From contig CBFFRP010000029.1 of the NCBI GenBank assembly GCA_965644295.1, positions 1-64,000 on the forward strand: a stretch of DNA of 64,000 nucleotides, given 5' to 3'. Below the pieces are notes generated by a model. That model did not search any database. It was not told the DNA's origin and saw only the letters and a list, made by a program, of their open reading frames with translations. Source of the stretch: Paraphysomonas bandaiensis. Lineage: Eukaryota; Chrysophyceae. How positions within the stretch are numbered: the stretch's first letter is position 1; every line of letters starts with the position of its first letter. Of the stretch, positions 1-10,577 are shown piece after piece. Made by a program: the position numbers and the translations under genes.

Positions 1-697
1 ATTGTCATAGTCATAATATATCATATATCTTAGTGTAGAAAGCAGCAAATACAATATAATATTCAAATCTATGTTTGCACAGATAGTATGTACAAACTTA
101 AGCATATACAATAGAGAGCTTGTAGACTAGAATAACTTAATAGCTGGTTATTACATCGTCCAATCAGCAAACTCCTTACCGCATGTCAAGTTATGACACA
201 ATTGGATGATTACTAAGTTAACTGGACGTGTATTCACTCATGATTCAAGTTAAGATAAGAGAAGATTAAAATAAATATACCAAGCAATATATCACGTTAT
301 CTCTACTACCACTCATTTCTAGTACGATCTTACATCATGATATCACTTCTATAATACAGCTCATCACTACTGTATTCTCCAGTGCGTGGATATCAAACCC
401 GGAATTCTCCAGTAAACTTCTCCAGCCTTAAAGTCAATATATATATATAATAAGAACATATATATATATGTATCATCCATCATCATTATCATCATGTCTT
501 TCTTTGTCTTTTGAATGATTATGTAAATATCAATGATAAGCATGAATTGTCATAGTCATAATATATCATATATCTTAGTGTGAGTTATGGCAATAATAAT
601 AATATTCAAACTATGTTTGCACAGATAGTATGTACAAACTTAAGCATATACAATAGAGAGCTTGTAGAATAGAATAACCTGATAGCTGGTTATTACA
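1..697. repeat. 150-bp direct repeat, two copies 545 bp apart
   Basis: The segment at 1-155 recurs at 546-697 with a few differences; both copies begin ATTGTCATAG and end in TAGCTGGTTATTACA. The DNA between them is AT-rich and holds TA dinucleotide runs near 438-470. Just after the second copy, at about 708-742, a stretch read on the minus strand resembles the CTATCTAGT-containing end of the copia-type LTRs seen at 5414-5667 and about 19250-19280. The region may therefore be a rearranged LTR or a local tandem duplication. No coding sequence is visible in 1-853. Confidence 0.6.
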
Positions 698-853
698 AAG
701 TTTACTGTAGTCAAACTAGATAGACACTTTTATTATATTGCGTACTCAATGTAGAAACGGGTAATCGTCATTATACTACAGGTAAAGATATCATCTAGGA
801 TAAAACGGATGTGAAATCTTCATAAAGATACAAAGATACTGTGTACATGATAC

Positions 854-1140
854 TGCCCCATTCTGAGCGCGTACTTAGGTAGATTCGGATGGGGGTCGGG
901 TGGGTACCTAACTAATACTTGATTTAAGTCCCATACGTTATTTGCTAGCTACCTACTGATCCCAACTAGCTACATCATTATCACATGGTATTCAGCGCTG
1001 AATATGCAGTGAGACCCCGGGTGGGGTAGTGCTGAACTAAGCAATGTGTACATAGATAGAGGCGATCAATCGCAGCAGCACTCAGCCGCACCCACTAGGG
1101 GGCCGCACGCAGTAATTAGTTACGCTGTCAATATGGGGCA
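854..1140. mobile_element. MITE family A, copy 1 (TGCCCCAT termini)
   Basis: A 287-bp non-coding element begins TGCCCCATTCTGAG and ends CAATATGGGGCA, so its ends form an imperfect terminal inverted repeat (TGCCCCAT, then a looser match including GCGTA). Near-identical copies lie at 5171-5710 and 12082-12344. There is no internal reading frame of note. I saw no clear target-site duplication, so the superfamily cannot be assigned. Confidence 0.75.
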
Positions 1141-1151
1141 CTGACGTCTGC

Positions 1152-2573
1152 TCAAGAATCGTCATCACACTCATAACAATTCGCAAAGAATTCAAAATCT
1201 TGTACATCTCGAACCAGAGCTATAGTAGCGCCCAAACCTCCGATGCACACGCCACCTATAAACACTCCTGCCGCAGCAACCCAGTTAAAAGCGAACATAT
1301 ATGGCAAATGCACCCATTCAGGTGGTTTCTTCACCATAGATTCCTGTTCTTCCGATTTTTGATATACAATGTTGTATGCGACAAGAGGAATAATATAAGT
1401 CGATAGACTTACGCCGAATGCCCCGAGAAGTGTATTCACTGACCCATAAAACGGCATCGCCGCGGCTAACATTAGTAAAAACATTGCCAAAGGTATGCGG
1501 CATAAAATTCTTTTGTAATAGTTCTCATTGTAAACATTCCAGTATTTTTCCCACATGTGATACAGCGGCCCAGAAAACAGTCCAAAGGCAACCATTTGGT
1601 GGATGACCATCATTACAATACCTACATCTCTCTGTATAGACGTGTCATAAAGACTGAAAGCATTCGCATTATATCGGGTTTCTTTTCCGAACATATAATA
1701 CGTAGAAATTGCGTTAGGTAACGTCAGGGTAAATACATAAAGATAAGAGTAAAAGTAGCATTGGTCATACGCAGCCGGGTCGTCCATCACATCAGCAACC
1801 TCAATATTAGAGCTATGTCCACCGAATGTGAAGAGTATTCCCACCATACCCTGAAAATAATTAAGTATACCTCCAGTAGTGTAGTTGACATCGTCTACTT
1901 GTCCTTCCTTTATCGACTCAAACGTCATGAACCAAGACACATAAGTTGTTGTAAGAACGCCAAACACAGACATGACTCTATAGTGGCGAAAATTTGGTAT
2001 GAACAGCATAAACAGAAATATACACCCCCATATAAATGTCCAGCTCCGTTTGCTTAAACGTTCTTCAAGGAGGTAAAAATTTGAAGCTGTTGCAATAATT
2101 TGAACCGCCGATAGTCCAACCAGAGATATGTACACCACGATTTGGCTGAGTAGTCCCATCCTTTGACCAACTAAATTATACATAAGTTCAGAGTATGAGA
2201 CAATGTGAAATGGATCCCGATGATGCGGATGAGTTGAATCCACATCTATTTTGCGACGATAAGTTGCATGGAGACTGACTAACAAGAAGTTCGTATAGAG
2301 AGCTAATGTGGCAAAGAGAAATTGAAATATGATCCCAGAAGCCAATCCGGTCAATGAAAACATGAACGGAAGGGTCAAGATAACTTGACCAACTTCCTGT
2401 GAAGCAGCTAGCAGGAACCCATCAAATATCCCACCACCATCTAGTATGAACCCCAGTAAATATCCCCCACTACTCTCTCTGTGTCCTTTCGACAGTAAAG
2501 ATGTTCTTGTTTCTGATAATCGACACTCCGATAGAGCAGAGTCTCTCCTACAAGAGACAAGAGGGTCCTCCAT
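1152..2573 (-). CDS. AUX1/LAX-like amino acid/auxin permease (AAAP family)
   Basis: Single-exon gene for a 473-residue multi-spanning membrane protein, close to the length of plant AUX1/LAX carriers. These are proton-coupled importers of indole-3-acetic acid at the plasma membrane, in the amino acid/auxin permease family. Similarity runs end to end: an early AxxQVGQVILTLP-like first membrane segment, the FGGH stretch mid-protein (HSSNIEV where plants have HAVTVEI), a YVFTLTLPNA segment, an HQMVAFGLFSGPLY segment, and a C-terminus with the plant-like CYxC ending. About 10-11 hydrophobic segments are present, with an acidic, probably cytosolic N-terminus. The start is the ATG at 2573, with no upstream in-frame extension needed. 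It is divergent from the PDI gene at 3012. Substrate specificity cannot be read from sequence; it may move aromatic or other amino acids rather than auxin. Confidence 0.88.
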   Translation of the reverse strand: MEDPLVSCRRDSALSECRLSETRTSLLSKGHRESSGGYLLGFILDGGGIFDGFLLAASQEVGQVILTLPFMFSLTGLASGIIFQFLFATLALYTNFLLVSLHATYRRKIDVDSTHPHHRDPFHIVSYSELMYNLVGQRMGLLSQIVVYISLVGLSAVQIIATASNFYLLEERLSKRSWTFIWGCIFLFMLFIPNFRHYRVMSVFGVLTTTYVSWFMTFESIKEGQVDDVNYTTGGILNYFQGMVGILFTFGGHSSNIEVADVMDDPAAYDQCYFYSYLYVFTLTLPNAISTYYMFGKETRYNANAFSLYDTSIQRDVGIVMMVIHQMVAFGLFSGPLYHMWEKYWNVYNENYYKRILCRIPLAMFLLMLAAAMPFYGSVNTLLGAFGVSLSTYIIPLVAYNIVYQKSEEQESMVKKPPEWVHLPYMFAFNWVAAAGVFIGGVCIGGLGATIALVRDVQDFEFFANCYECDDDS

Positions 2574-3011
2574 ACTAACAATACTCAGTCGCTACTGTAA
2601 TGTGGCATATAGGAGTGGTGTGATACTGGTGTATCATTGTGTATCATGCACACACAGACTGTCTCTGCATGGTGCGTCATGTCCAACCTGCTGTGGATAC
2701 ACACCACAGCAGATGCATGTACTGCTGCACAGCAGGCGGTGTAGAAAGATACCATAAAACAAGCATTTTCAGGGATCGTATTGTCTAAAAGTCGTTATTT
2801 TTATGAAACCAGCAGCACAGCGTACTGCAGCACAGCACATGTTTGTACTGCTGTATAGTGTATGTGTATGTATGCACGTACAGCGGCAGTGTGTATATAT
2901 ATACGTGTGTTCAGTTATATAGAATCGTTGCTTATAGGTACGTTATGACAGACAGCACACTCATCGAGCATTCCATAATTGCATCATAAGCACTAGTTGA
3001 TCAAACCCCAA
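2574..3011. promoter_or_regulatory. Divergent intergenic region with TACTGCTGTA-like motifs
   Basis: This 438-bp space separates the start codons of the permease (-) and the PDI-like gene (+) and must contain both promoters. It holds GTACTGCTGCACAGCAGG at 2719-2736 and GTACTGCTGTATAG at 2845-2858, plus TATATATA runs at about 2894. The same motif recurs upstream of most genes in the window. Regulatory function is an inference from position and recurrence. Confidence 0.35.
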
Positions 3012-4481
3012 ATGCTATTGCCACTTCTCCTGTGCATTCCAGTGGCTAGTGCCTATGTATATCCACTGACTACAAGCAATTTCAGTTCATTCATCGAGTC
3101 GTCCCCTATAGCTCTAGTTGAGTTTTATGCACCATGGTAGGAATGATGCACTTCACTCATGCAGATATCTCATTGTGATATCACATAGGTGTGGACACTG
3201 CAAGAAGTTAGCCCCTATATATGAAGAAGCTGCTGCTGTGTTGGCTGCGGATAATATTCCTCTTGCAAGTGTGAACTGCGTTGAAGAAACATCACTGTAT
3301 TACAAGCATGATATTCAAGGCTATCCTACAATCAAGGCCTTCCTTTTAGGTTATACGTGTATTTACATTAGTTTTATTTGAAGTAATGGTTATGTAATAG
3401 GTGAACCAATACTCTATGATGGTGCACGGGAGCTACAGGATATTGTAGACTTTATGAGAAATATGGCAAGCCCTGGGACAGTAGACGTGGATACCGATGG
3501 TCTTCAGGCGTTCACCGCGGAGCATCTTGCTGAGAATCACCCCGTAATGGTAGCATTTTTACCTCCGCCCTCGGAACCAATGCACACCGATACGCTGAGG
3601 GCGTTCCAACTAGCCTGCAAGCGCGTTGGTATATTCTCCTGTGGAGTATCACAAAATGTCGCCCTACTTAAGGTAGGTTACTCCACATATCACTTTTATT
3701 TCTCAACAACCAAAATGTAACTTTCAGGGTATTGCTGGTGATGCTATGTCGGTGCCATCACTTGTGATGCTGCGGGCATTCGAAGACCCCTTCGAACAAC
3801 GTCATCTTGTGGGGCCATCGGTCTCTGACCTATTCCCTACAGAATCAGTCAGCAATAATATAGGGGCAGCAGCCCAAGCCATGGCCCAGTGGATGGTAAA
3901 TTACGGCTATCCTGAAGTGACCGTCTTCGCTGAGAAAAATGCAGAATTAATGTTCTCGGACAAGCGCCCGGTATATAAATACACCCTGTAGAATGTTGTG
4001 TGTGTATTGTCCAGTTACTCCAATACTTACTGCTCTGATATATTTTGTTCTGATGATATATTATTAAGGGATTCGCTACACACATTCTGTTTTTTTTCGA
4101 CAACAGTTCCCCCACGGAGACTGCTGAAATGAAAAGATTTAGAGAACTATCTCGCCGTCATCGAGGAGAGGCGGTGTTTATTCTGGTCGATACAGCCACC
4201 GTGGATACTAATGATTATGCCTCAAGTAATGTGTACTACTGGCTCAGACTCTTTATTTATTGATTATTTCTGTAGGTGTGATGGAGGATCTTGGGGTCGT
4301 GGGACACGCCCCTACTGTGATTATCATTCGATCAGCGAAGACGCAGGTAGAGTTCTACCGCCTCAGCTCTGAGTCTGAGGCAACTTCCTTCAACGTGGAT
4401 GCAATGACCACTCACATTGAGAGTTTTTTTTCCAACAGTCTTGATCCAACAAATGTAGTAAGTCAGGAACCGTCAACTTAA
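3012..4481 (+). CDS. Protein disulfide isomerase-like, one CGHC thioredoxin domain
   Basis: Six exons, 3012-3136, 3189-3349, 3401-3672, 3728-3970, 4120-4225 and 4276-4481, join in phase to 370 residues. Residues 1-14 form a signal peptide. The thioredoxin active site APWCGHCKK (C43, C46) spans the first intron, and the cis-proline motif GYPTIKAF follows, so this is a catalytic 'a' domain of the PDI family that forms or shuffles disulfides in the secretory pathway. The remainder resembles two thioredoxin-like folds without a CXXC. No KDEL-type retention signal is seen; the protein ends in SQEPST. The 4120 acceptor is the only one that keeps frame (the AG ten bases upstream breaks it). The last exon ends at a TAA just past a possible GTAAGT donor at 4458, so an extra 3' exon is possible. 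Confidence 0.82.
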
Positions 4482-5170
4482 GTATGCAAATGTAAAAATT
4501 GTTGTAGGGGTTGTTACCTAACGAACTTAAAATAACGATTGGTACTTTTCCCAGTATTATATTTTTGAACACGTAGCGTATTGTGATACAGGCAATATCA
4601 AAATCAAATATCAAAAGAAGTCATAGAAATGTTGCACCTGACTTAAGGGAATATGAAACCCGATAGTGTATTATAATGAACTATACAGCTCAGGGCCTGG
4701 TAACCATTAACCCTTAACGGATTATGGTAGACCAGTTCCCGGCAATTATAATGGCTTTAGCCATTACCACTAACTGCTATTAGGCCCTGATACAGCTATA
4801 CAATATACTATAGCCTATAGCTATTAGGAAGTTAGGAATATTATGTGAACTACGCAGTTGTTCCTATTTAGTAAATATTAAGTATATGTAAAAGTATAAG
4901 TATGTAAATGATAATTTGATATGCATAGAGTATGCCACAACTTAATCGACTTAAATCTCCTTAACGTGTGAAAAAACTGTTGCCAGATGGGCACAAGTAA
5001 ACAATTTAGACGCAAACGATATTTTCTGTATCAATCTTTATTTTTCAAATGTGAATTCCTTATGGGTTATTTTACAAGAATAAGAGGAATAGCTACTCAT
5101 AGAAGGGAATATACTCAAGCAAATAATTTGGAGTTATCCCACAATATAATATGTAGTCCTATCTTTGTTT
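4482..5170. other. Intergenic, no gene seen; contains a hAT MITE
   Basis: No supported reading frame. Apart from the 99-bp element at 4691-4789 and the start of MITE copy 2, the sequence is AT-rich and featureless. A 64-codon frame at 4987-5181 runs into the MITE and is taken as chance. Confidence 0.5.
4691..4789. mobile_element. 99-bp hAT-type MITE with 8-bp target duplication
   Basis: The element starts CAGGGCCT and ends AGGCCCTG, an exact 8-bp terminal inverted repeat of the CAGGG type typical of hAT elements. It is bordered on both sides by the identical 8-mer ATACAGCT (4683-4690 and 4790-4797), the duplication length made by hAT transposases. It encodes nothing, so it would depend on an autonomous hAT element elsewhere. 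The intact TIRs and perfect duplication suggest a fairly recent insertion. Confidence 0.92.
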
Positions 5171-5710
5171 CCCCATTCTGAGCGCGTACTTAGGTAGAGC
5201 CGGGTGGGGGCCGGGTGGGTACCTAACTAATACTTGATTTAAGTCCCATACGTTATTTGCTAGCTACCTACTGATCCCAACTAGCTACATCATTATCACA
5301 CGGTATTCAGCGCTGAATATGCAGTGAGACCCGGGTGGGGAACCGCTGAACTAAGCAATGTGTACATAGGTAGAGGCGAGCAATCGCAGCACTCAGTAGC
5401 ACCCACTAGAGGGTATTGAGAATTGCTCATTTTAAGCTAGATCACAGAGAGAATTTGTCGTAAGACTAGATAGATTTATTAATATCGTTTACACGAAGTT
5501 GTGATATATATCCTACATATGCGAACCTCTCGTTACTGAACATATCTTGAAAGATCAAACTATTTCAGTTTCTCAATATCATCACAGCATTTGTACATCA
5601 CTATATTCTCGTACATTGTCGTCAAGTGACATACTGAATATACTAGAATAAGATCCATATTCTAATAGAGGGCCGCACGCAGTGATTAGTTACGATGTCA
5701 ATATGGGGCA
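5171..5710. mobile_element. MITE family A, copy 2, split by a solo LTR
   Basis: The left part (5171-5413) and right part (5668-5710) together match copies at 854-1140 and 12082-12344. Between them sits a 254-bp insertion flanked by a 5-bp duplication, described separately. The extreme left end reads CCCCATTCTGAG without the leading TG, so the terminus is slightly eroded. Confidence 0.78.
5414..5667 (-). mobile_element. Solo LTR (copia-like) nested in the MITE
   Basis: A 254-bp insertion begins TATTGAGAAT and ends ATTCTAATA, so its ends are inverted (TATTAGAAT on the minus strand). It is flanked by the 5-bp duplication GAGGG at 5409-5413 and 5668-5672. Terminal inverted ends plus a 5-bp duplication and no internal coding region are the signature of a solo LTR left by recombination. 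On the minus strand the CTATCTAGTCTTAC stretch resembles the LTR end ahead of the broken copia gag at 19330, which is why copia is suggested. Confidence 0.72.
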
Positions 5711-6024
5711 ATATGAACCGAGTAAACTGTGATTAGCCCGATTAACTAGTACCACTTATAAGGCTATCGTAACGCAAGTATATTGTTGCTATATTGGTGC
5801 TTACTTAGATTTTAATACAATACTTTGGATTCGTTGGCGACAATTATGTTTTATATATTTTATTCATAACATCGTCATGTCTGATACGTTCGGTGAGTTT
5901 TCATCACAATTCTTGTTTGGGAATTTCCTCGATTCACTGCCTCTAGTGCAGACAAGAATACTTAAAATTTACTCACACGTTTAGAGTGCTTCGCGAGATA
6001 TCACTACTTAGTTAGACAAGTAGT

Positions 6025-9000
6025 TTAAAGACAAGCATTTCTCTCATCTTGAACTGCCATCTCTAGTGATTCCATTTTGTCATCTGAACTTCTTTTTACT
6101 ATCTCATAGCCTTCTCCTTTCTGTTCTTCCCTATCGCTCACCATAGCATCAGGAGTTCCAACTGAAGACTCTGGCTTGAACGGCAAAAGAGGTATGGTTA
6201 ACTTATTCGTCTGGAGAGCGAACAAGAAATACTGAGATACTCTGAAAAATACGACATATGCCAATAACACCCCTAACATGCCCCAGGCAGGGATATCTCT
6301 AAGGTTGAAAATTTGGTCCAACACCTGCTTGCCAGTCATTTCTATCTTGGGGTCGCTCCCAGAGACGGTGAAGTCTTGGTCACGAAAGATCATCCACGTG
6401 AATCCGTTAAAAGACCACTGCAAGAGTAAAACACATCAGGAACACCGACAACTGCAAATCGCATCTAGCACAAATATAAAACTTAACAATGAACTTACAT
6501 GGAGCGGAACCACAGAGCACAACCAGGCCACAGCTTTAGGCATTGCCGACTGCTCACGAAAAAAACCTGAAAAAAGCATATTCGTTCCAATAAATATCAT
6601 TCCTGCCGTCGTACTTAAGAAATCGTTCTTCAGAACCTCTACTATGACCATAATTGCACTCTCTTGTAGTATCAAGTGACCCCATGAAATGAAAATGTCA
6701 TACAGGAAAGTTTCTCCATGAGGATTGAGGTCCACCAACCAGTGAAAAATACACACAAAGATGAACGCTGCAAAGAGATTGTAAACAGTCGACACGATAA
6801 ACTGGGCAACGACGTATACTCCTGGAGAGTAGAAGCCATTGGCAACTCTATCTACTGCCTCACGTCGGTCACGGGCAAACAAAGAGGTACTTGTCACCGC
6901 GCACAGCATAACAGCCACGGCAGTAGAACACATAGCTCCCACATAAGCATTAATCTGATCTGTCTCAGTATCGAGATCAAGGAATAAAGTACCCTCAAAG
7001 ACTGCTACGATAATCAGTGAATACACACGGTATACAAAATACCCTGGCTCTTTCATGAAGTAATATAAAAAGTGGAGAATCATAATGATCAGGCGATTCA
7101 GTATACTCGGTGGGGTCCGAGGTTCGACAGAGGATGTCACTTTTTTCGATGCCTCAAACGCTGTGTAGTATTTGTTTCCATATTCAGACTCATTAAAAAG
7201 CTCTGTCCAAGTCTTATCGTGGCCTTTCGGATCACTCTGCACAAGATCCAGGTAATAGTCCGCTGGATTAATTTTCTCCGGGTTAGTATACCCCAGAGAA
7301 GAGAAGTAATGCTTTGCGTCGGCAATGCTCCCACCGTAAACCATACGCCCTGCTTCCAAAAGAAACAAGTCATCCAGCATCTCAAAAACCAAAGCCGAGG
7401 GCTGGTGGATGGTCATAATAATGGCGATATTCGTCGTTTTAGCCACAGATGCTAGATACTTCACTATACTGTAAGAGGCGGTACTGTCAACACCAGTGGT
7501 AGGCTCTATACACAATTAGGATTATATAACGTAATAATACAAGTAATAACGTATAAGATAGTATTAATAAACACCATCGGGCATACTATATAGGCGCTTA
7601 CGTACCGTCTAGGAAAAGTATAGAGGGATTGGAAATAAGTCCCACTCCGATGCTGACCCGTTTTATCTCACCACCAGACAGGTGTCTGACTTGAGTGTCT
7701 TTCTTTTCTGTCAATCCTAGCACCTTCAAAATCTCCATAGCCCTAGCTTCCATCTTGGAACAATCATGGCAGGTAAGTCGGCCCACCAACAGCACATGCT
7801 GGAAGACGGTTAACACATCGTTGACCTCATCAAACTGAGGCACATAAGTGAGGTCATGTGATGTCATGTCTTTCCCCAGAAACTTTACAGAACCCTCAAG
7901 TTTGGCATAAGAGGCACGTTTTGCTAAGCCGCTGCAGAACACACACTATTAAAAATCGAATGACTAGCGCATGTTCAGTAGGACAGTGCAGTTACGTATA
8001 AAACTATCGCGGCAAAAAGCATATATTGTAGAATATAGAATACGTATATCATTTCCATCACAGAAGTAACTAGTAGGCAATTAATCGTACTTGAGTAGCG
8101 TTGTTTTACCAGCCCCAGATGGACCCATGAGTGCAAGCACACGCCCAGGTTGAACATATCCAGACACGTCATCAACAAGCCTCTGCCCTGTTTTTGATAG
8201 TACTACGCTTAAGTTTGACCACGAAAGTGATCCGTGGCTTTCTTCATGAAACGAGCCTTGGCGTACCGTTCGGCCTTGGATTTGATCGGCAGGAGACACC
8301 ACTGACTGAGACTGCACACTCGTGTATATACTCTTTTCAGCCGCAGAGTTACTGTTATCGTTTCCACATGACGCATTGCTTGCTGCTGTAGAATTATCTG
8401 CTGGTGTTCTCACATAACAGGACTTTGCCCAGTAGAAAATACTATCGACCGGGTAATACGTCAGAAATGCAACCCCAAGTTTCAGGCCCACAAATATGAT
8501 ACACATGTATCCGAAATATTCCCAGTAACTCTCATCTCTCTGTATTCCCTGGTTAACTTCCAACATCTCACGGCCATTTACTTCACACCCCGCGTTTGTA
8601 TCGTGGTAATAGTCGCACTCATACCGAATGCCCGTCCCTGGCTCTATACACTGTCCCTCGGAGTCAACTTCATCGCACCTAAAGTCCATGTACTGAAAGA
8701 CTTCCATACTGATTGTGCGACTTCCTTGAGCAAAGACAGTAGCCTCTTGCAACCATATCCAGTACCTACCATATATATGACACATATATTAATACAAATA
8801 GAAGTGTGTGTGAACGAGGAGTATACGATATAGAATGGTTTGTAGACAATACACCTACTACCTTGGACAGTCGTTCCAGGCAACAAACACACCACCACCA
8901 AACACCTGAAGGTTAACAAGGCATATTTGGGCGAACACCATCGATGTTGTAGGATTGTTGGACAGCAGAGTTACAACAGCAATCATCGCTTCTGCAGTCA

Positions 9001-10577
9001 TGAACACCTGAAGTACACTGTAAGACGACGGTATATCGTAGACATAGATTTACATTATGAATTACACCACTAACGATGTATTCTAACTTACCATCCAACC
9101 TGCCAGAATGAGAAAAGGGTATGCTCTGGCTGGGAAGCCCATCATGAAGTACATTATCACACCTACAGGGAAAAACATAACTCCCAATGTGGCTGTCGAG
9201 ATCGTGTCCGATAAGAGGACCGCAAACTTGCTGTACTTGGCATTGTAAACCTCATGAGTAGCACGCTTGGTGGAAGAGCTTAGGTAATACACCTTGAAGG
9301 CATGTACCCAACAATAGGAAAGTACAATCCATAACAGCGCAGATGAAAATATGTTGAAACTCCCATCAACTTGGCGGGGGAGGTTCCAAAACACAGCGCC
9401 AATAAGTACTGCAAAGGAGAGCATTAAATTGAGTTGAAAGTGGTACAATGTAGGATCCCTATAGGCCAGAGTGTAATCTCTATATATCAGCAAATACAAT
9501 TGCTTTATAAAAGGTACTGTATTTTTGGGCACGTCGACAGAGTGCGTGCCAGTCTCACATATCTTCTTATGATTTTCAAGAGTATTCCGCAATTCGACCC
9601 CCTCAGGAGCGGCGTGGAACATACAGCTAAAATCCGTTTCCTGGTCAATAGAAAAGCTCTTGTCTGTAATCTGGAGAAAATAGTCAGTTGGGGTGACGGA
9701 AGTAGGACAGGAAAAGCCATGTCGAGAAAAGTATTCTTCACACTCTGATAGAGCCCCAAAAAATACCCCTCCTCCACTTTCCATGAGCATAATGTGATCG
9801 AATAATTGCAACATGCGAGAGTTCGGTTGATGAATGGATAACATGACCGAGAATTTTCCTTCGCTTGATTTGACCAAATCGTGGATACATGACAAAACTT
9901 CAAATGCAACGCTTGAATCTAAGCCTGATGTGGGCTCGTCTAAAATGAGAATGCTTGGTGATGCTATGAGCTCGCATGCAATCTCCGCCCGCTTTTTCTG
10001 ACCCCCACTCAAACCACGCTGCAAGTCATTCAGAGCGGTTAGAAAACATACAAACCATAGAATGACACAAAATAATAACCCATAACATGAAATCATTACA
10101 GAGCAGACAACGTACAAAGATGAGAGTGCCTATGATTCCATCTGCTACATGATCGATACCGAGCTTTTTCAACAAATCCGCGACATCCTTTTCAATAACT
10201 TCTTCCGAGTCATTCCTTTTAAACATCGCCGTATATTTAGTGACCTCTCTAGCTGTGAGTTCGCCCAACACGCTGTCATTCTGAGGCACATAAGCTACTG
10301 GATTGTGTATATTCTTGGGATTAACAATTCGACCATTCATATACACATCTCCCAATACATCCAGATCTTGAATACGCCCTGAAAGGGTTTTTAACAGCAC
10401 ACTTTTCCCCGCTGCAGAGGGTCCTAACACAGCTGTTATTCCGCCTTTCACGACATATCCAGAGACATTCTTTAATATATAATTGGAATCAATTAAACTG
10501 TACACAGAGAGATCTTTAAATCCAACTGAGATGTTCTCTGCCTTAATCCCATAGCCACTTTCAGGATCCTGTGACAT
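6025..10577 (-). CDS. Full-length ABCG/PDR-type ABC transporter
   Basis: Seven exons (10116-10577, 9092-10018, 8862-9007, 8091-8765, 7606-7931, 6499-7505, 6025-6417) splice in phase to 1311 residues in the order NBD-TMD-NBD-TMD, the reverse topology of ABCG/pleiotropic drug resistance pumps. NBD1 has Walker A GPSAAGKS (52-59), LSGGQ (157-161) and Walker B LILDEP. NBD2 has GPSGAGKT (726-733), LSGGE (821-825) and FLDEP. Both nucleotide sites look intact, unlike fungal PDR proteins whose NBD1 Walker lysine is often lost. A cysteine-rich extracellular loop sits at about 565-620. Such pumps export hydrophobic compounds or lipids at the plasma membrane; the substrate is unknown. The start is the ATG at 10577; the frame opens 15 bases further upstream but only at a GTG. 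It is transcribed away from the region shared with the 12082 MITE. Confidence 0.9.
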
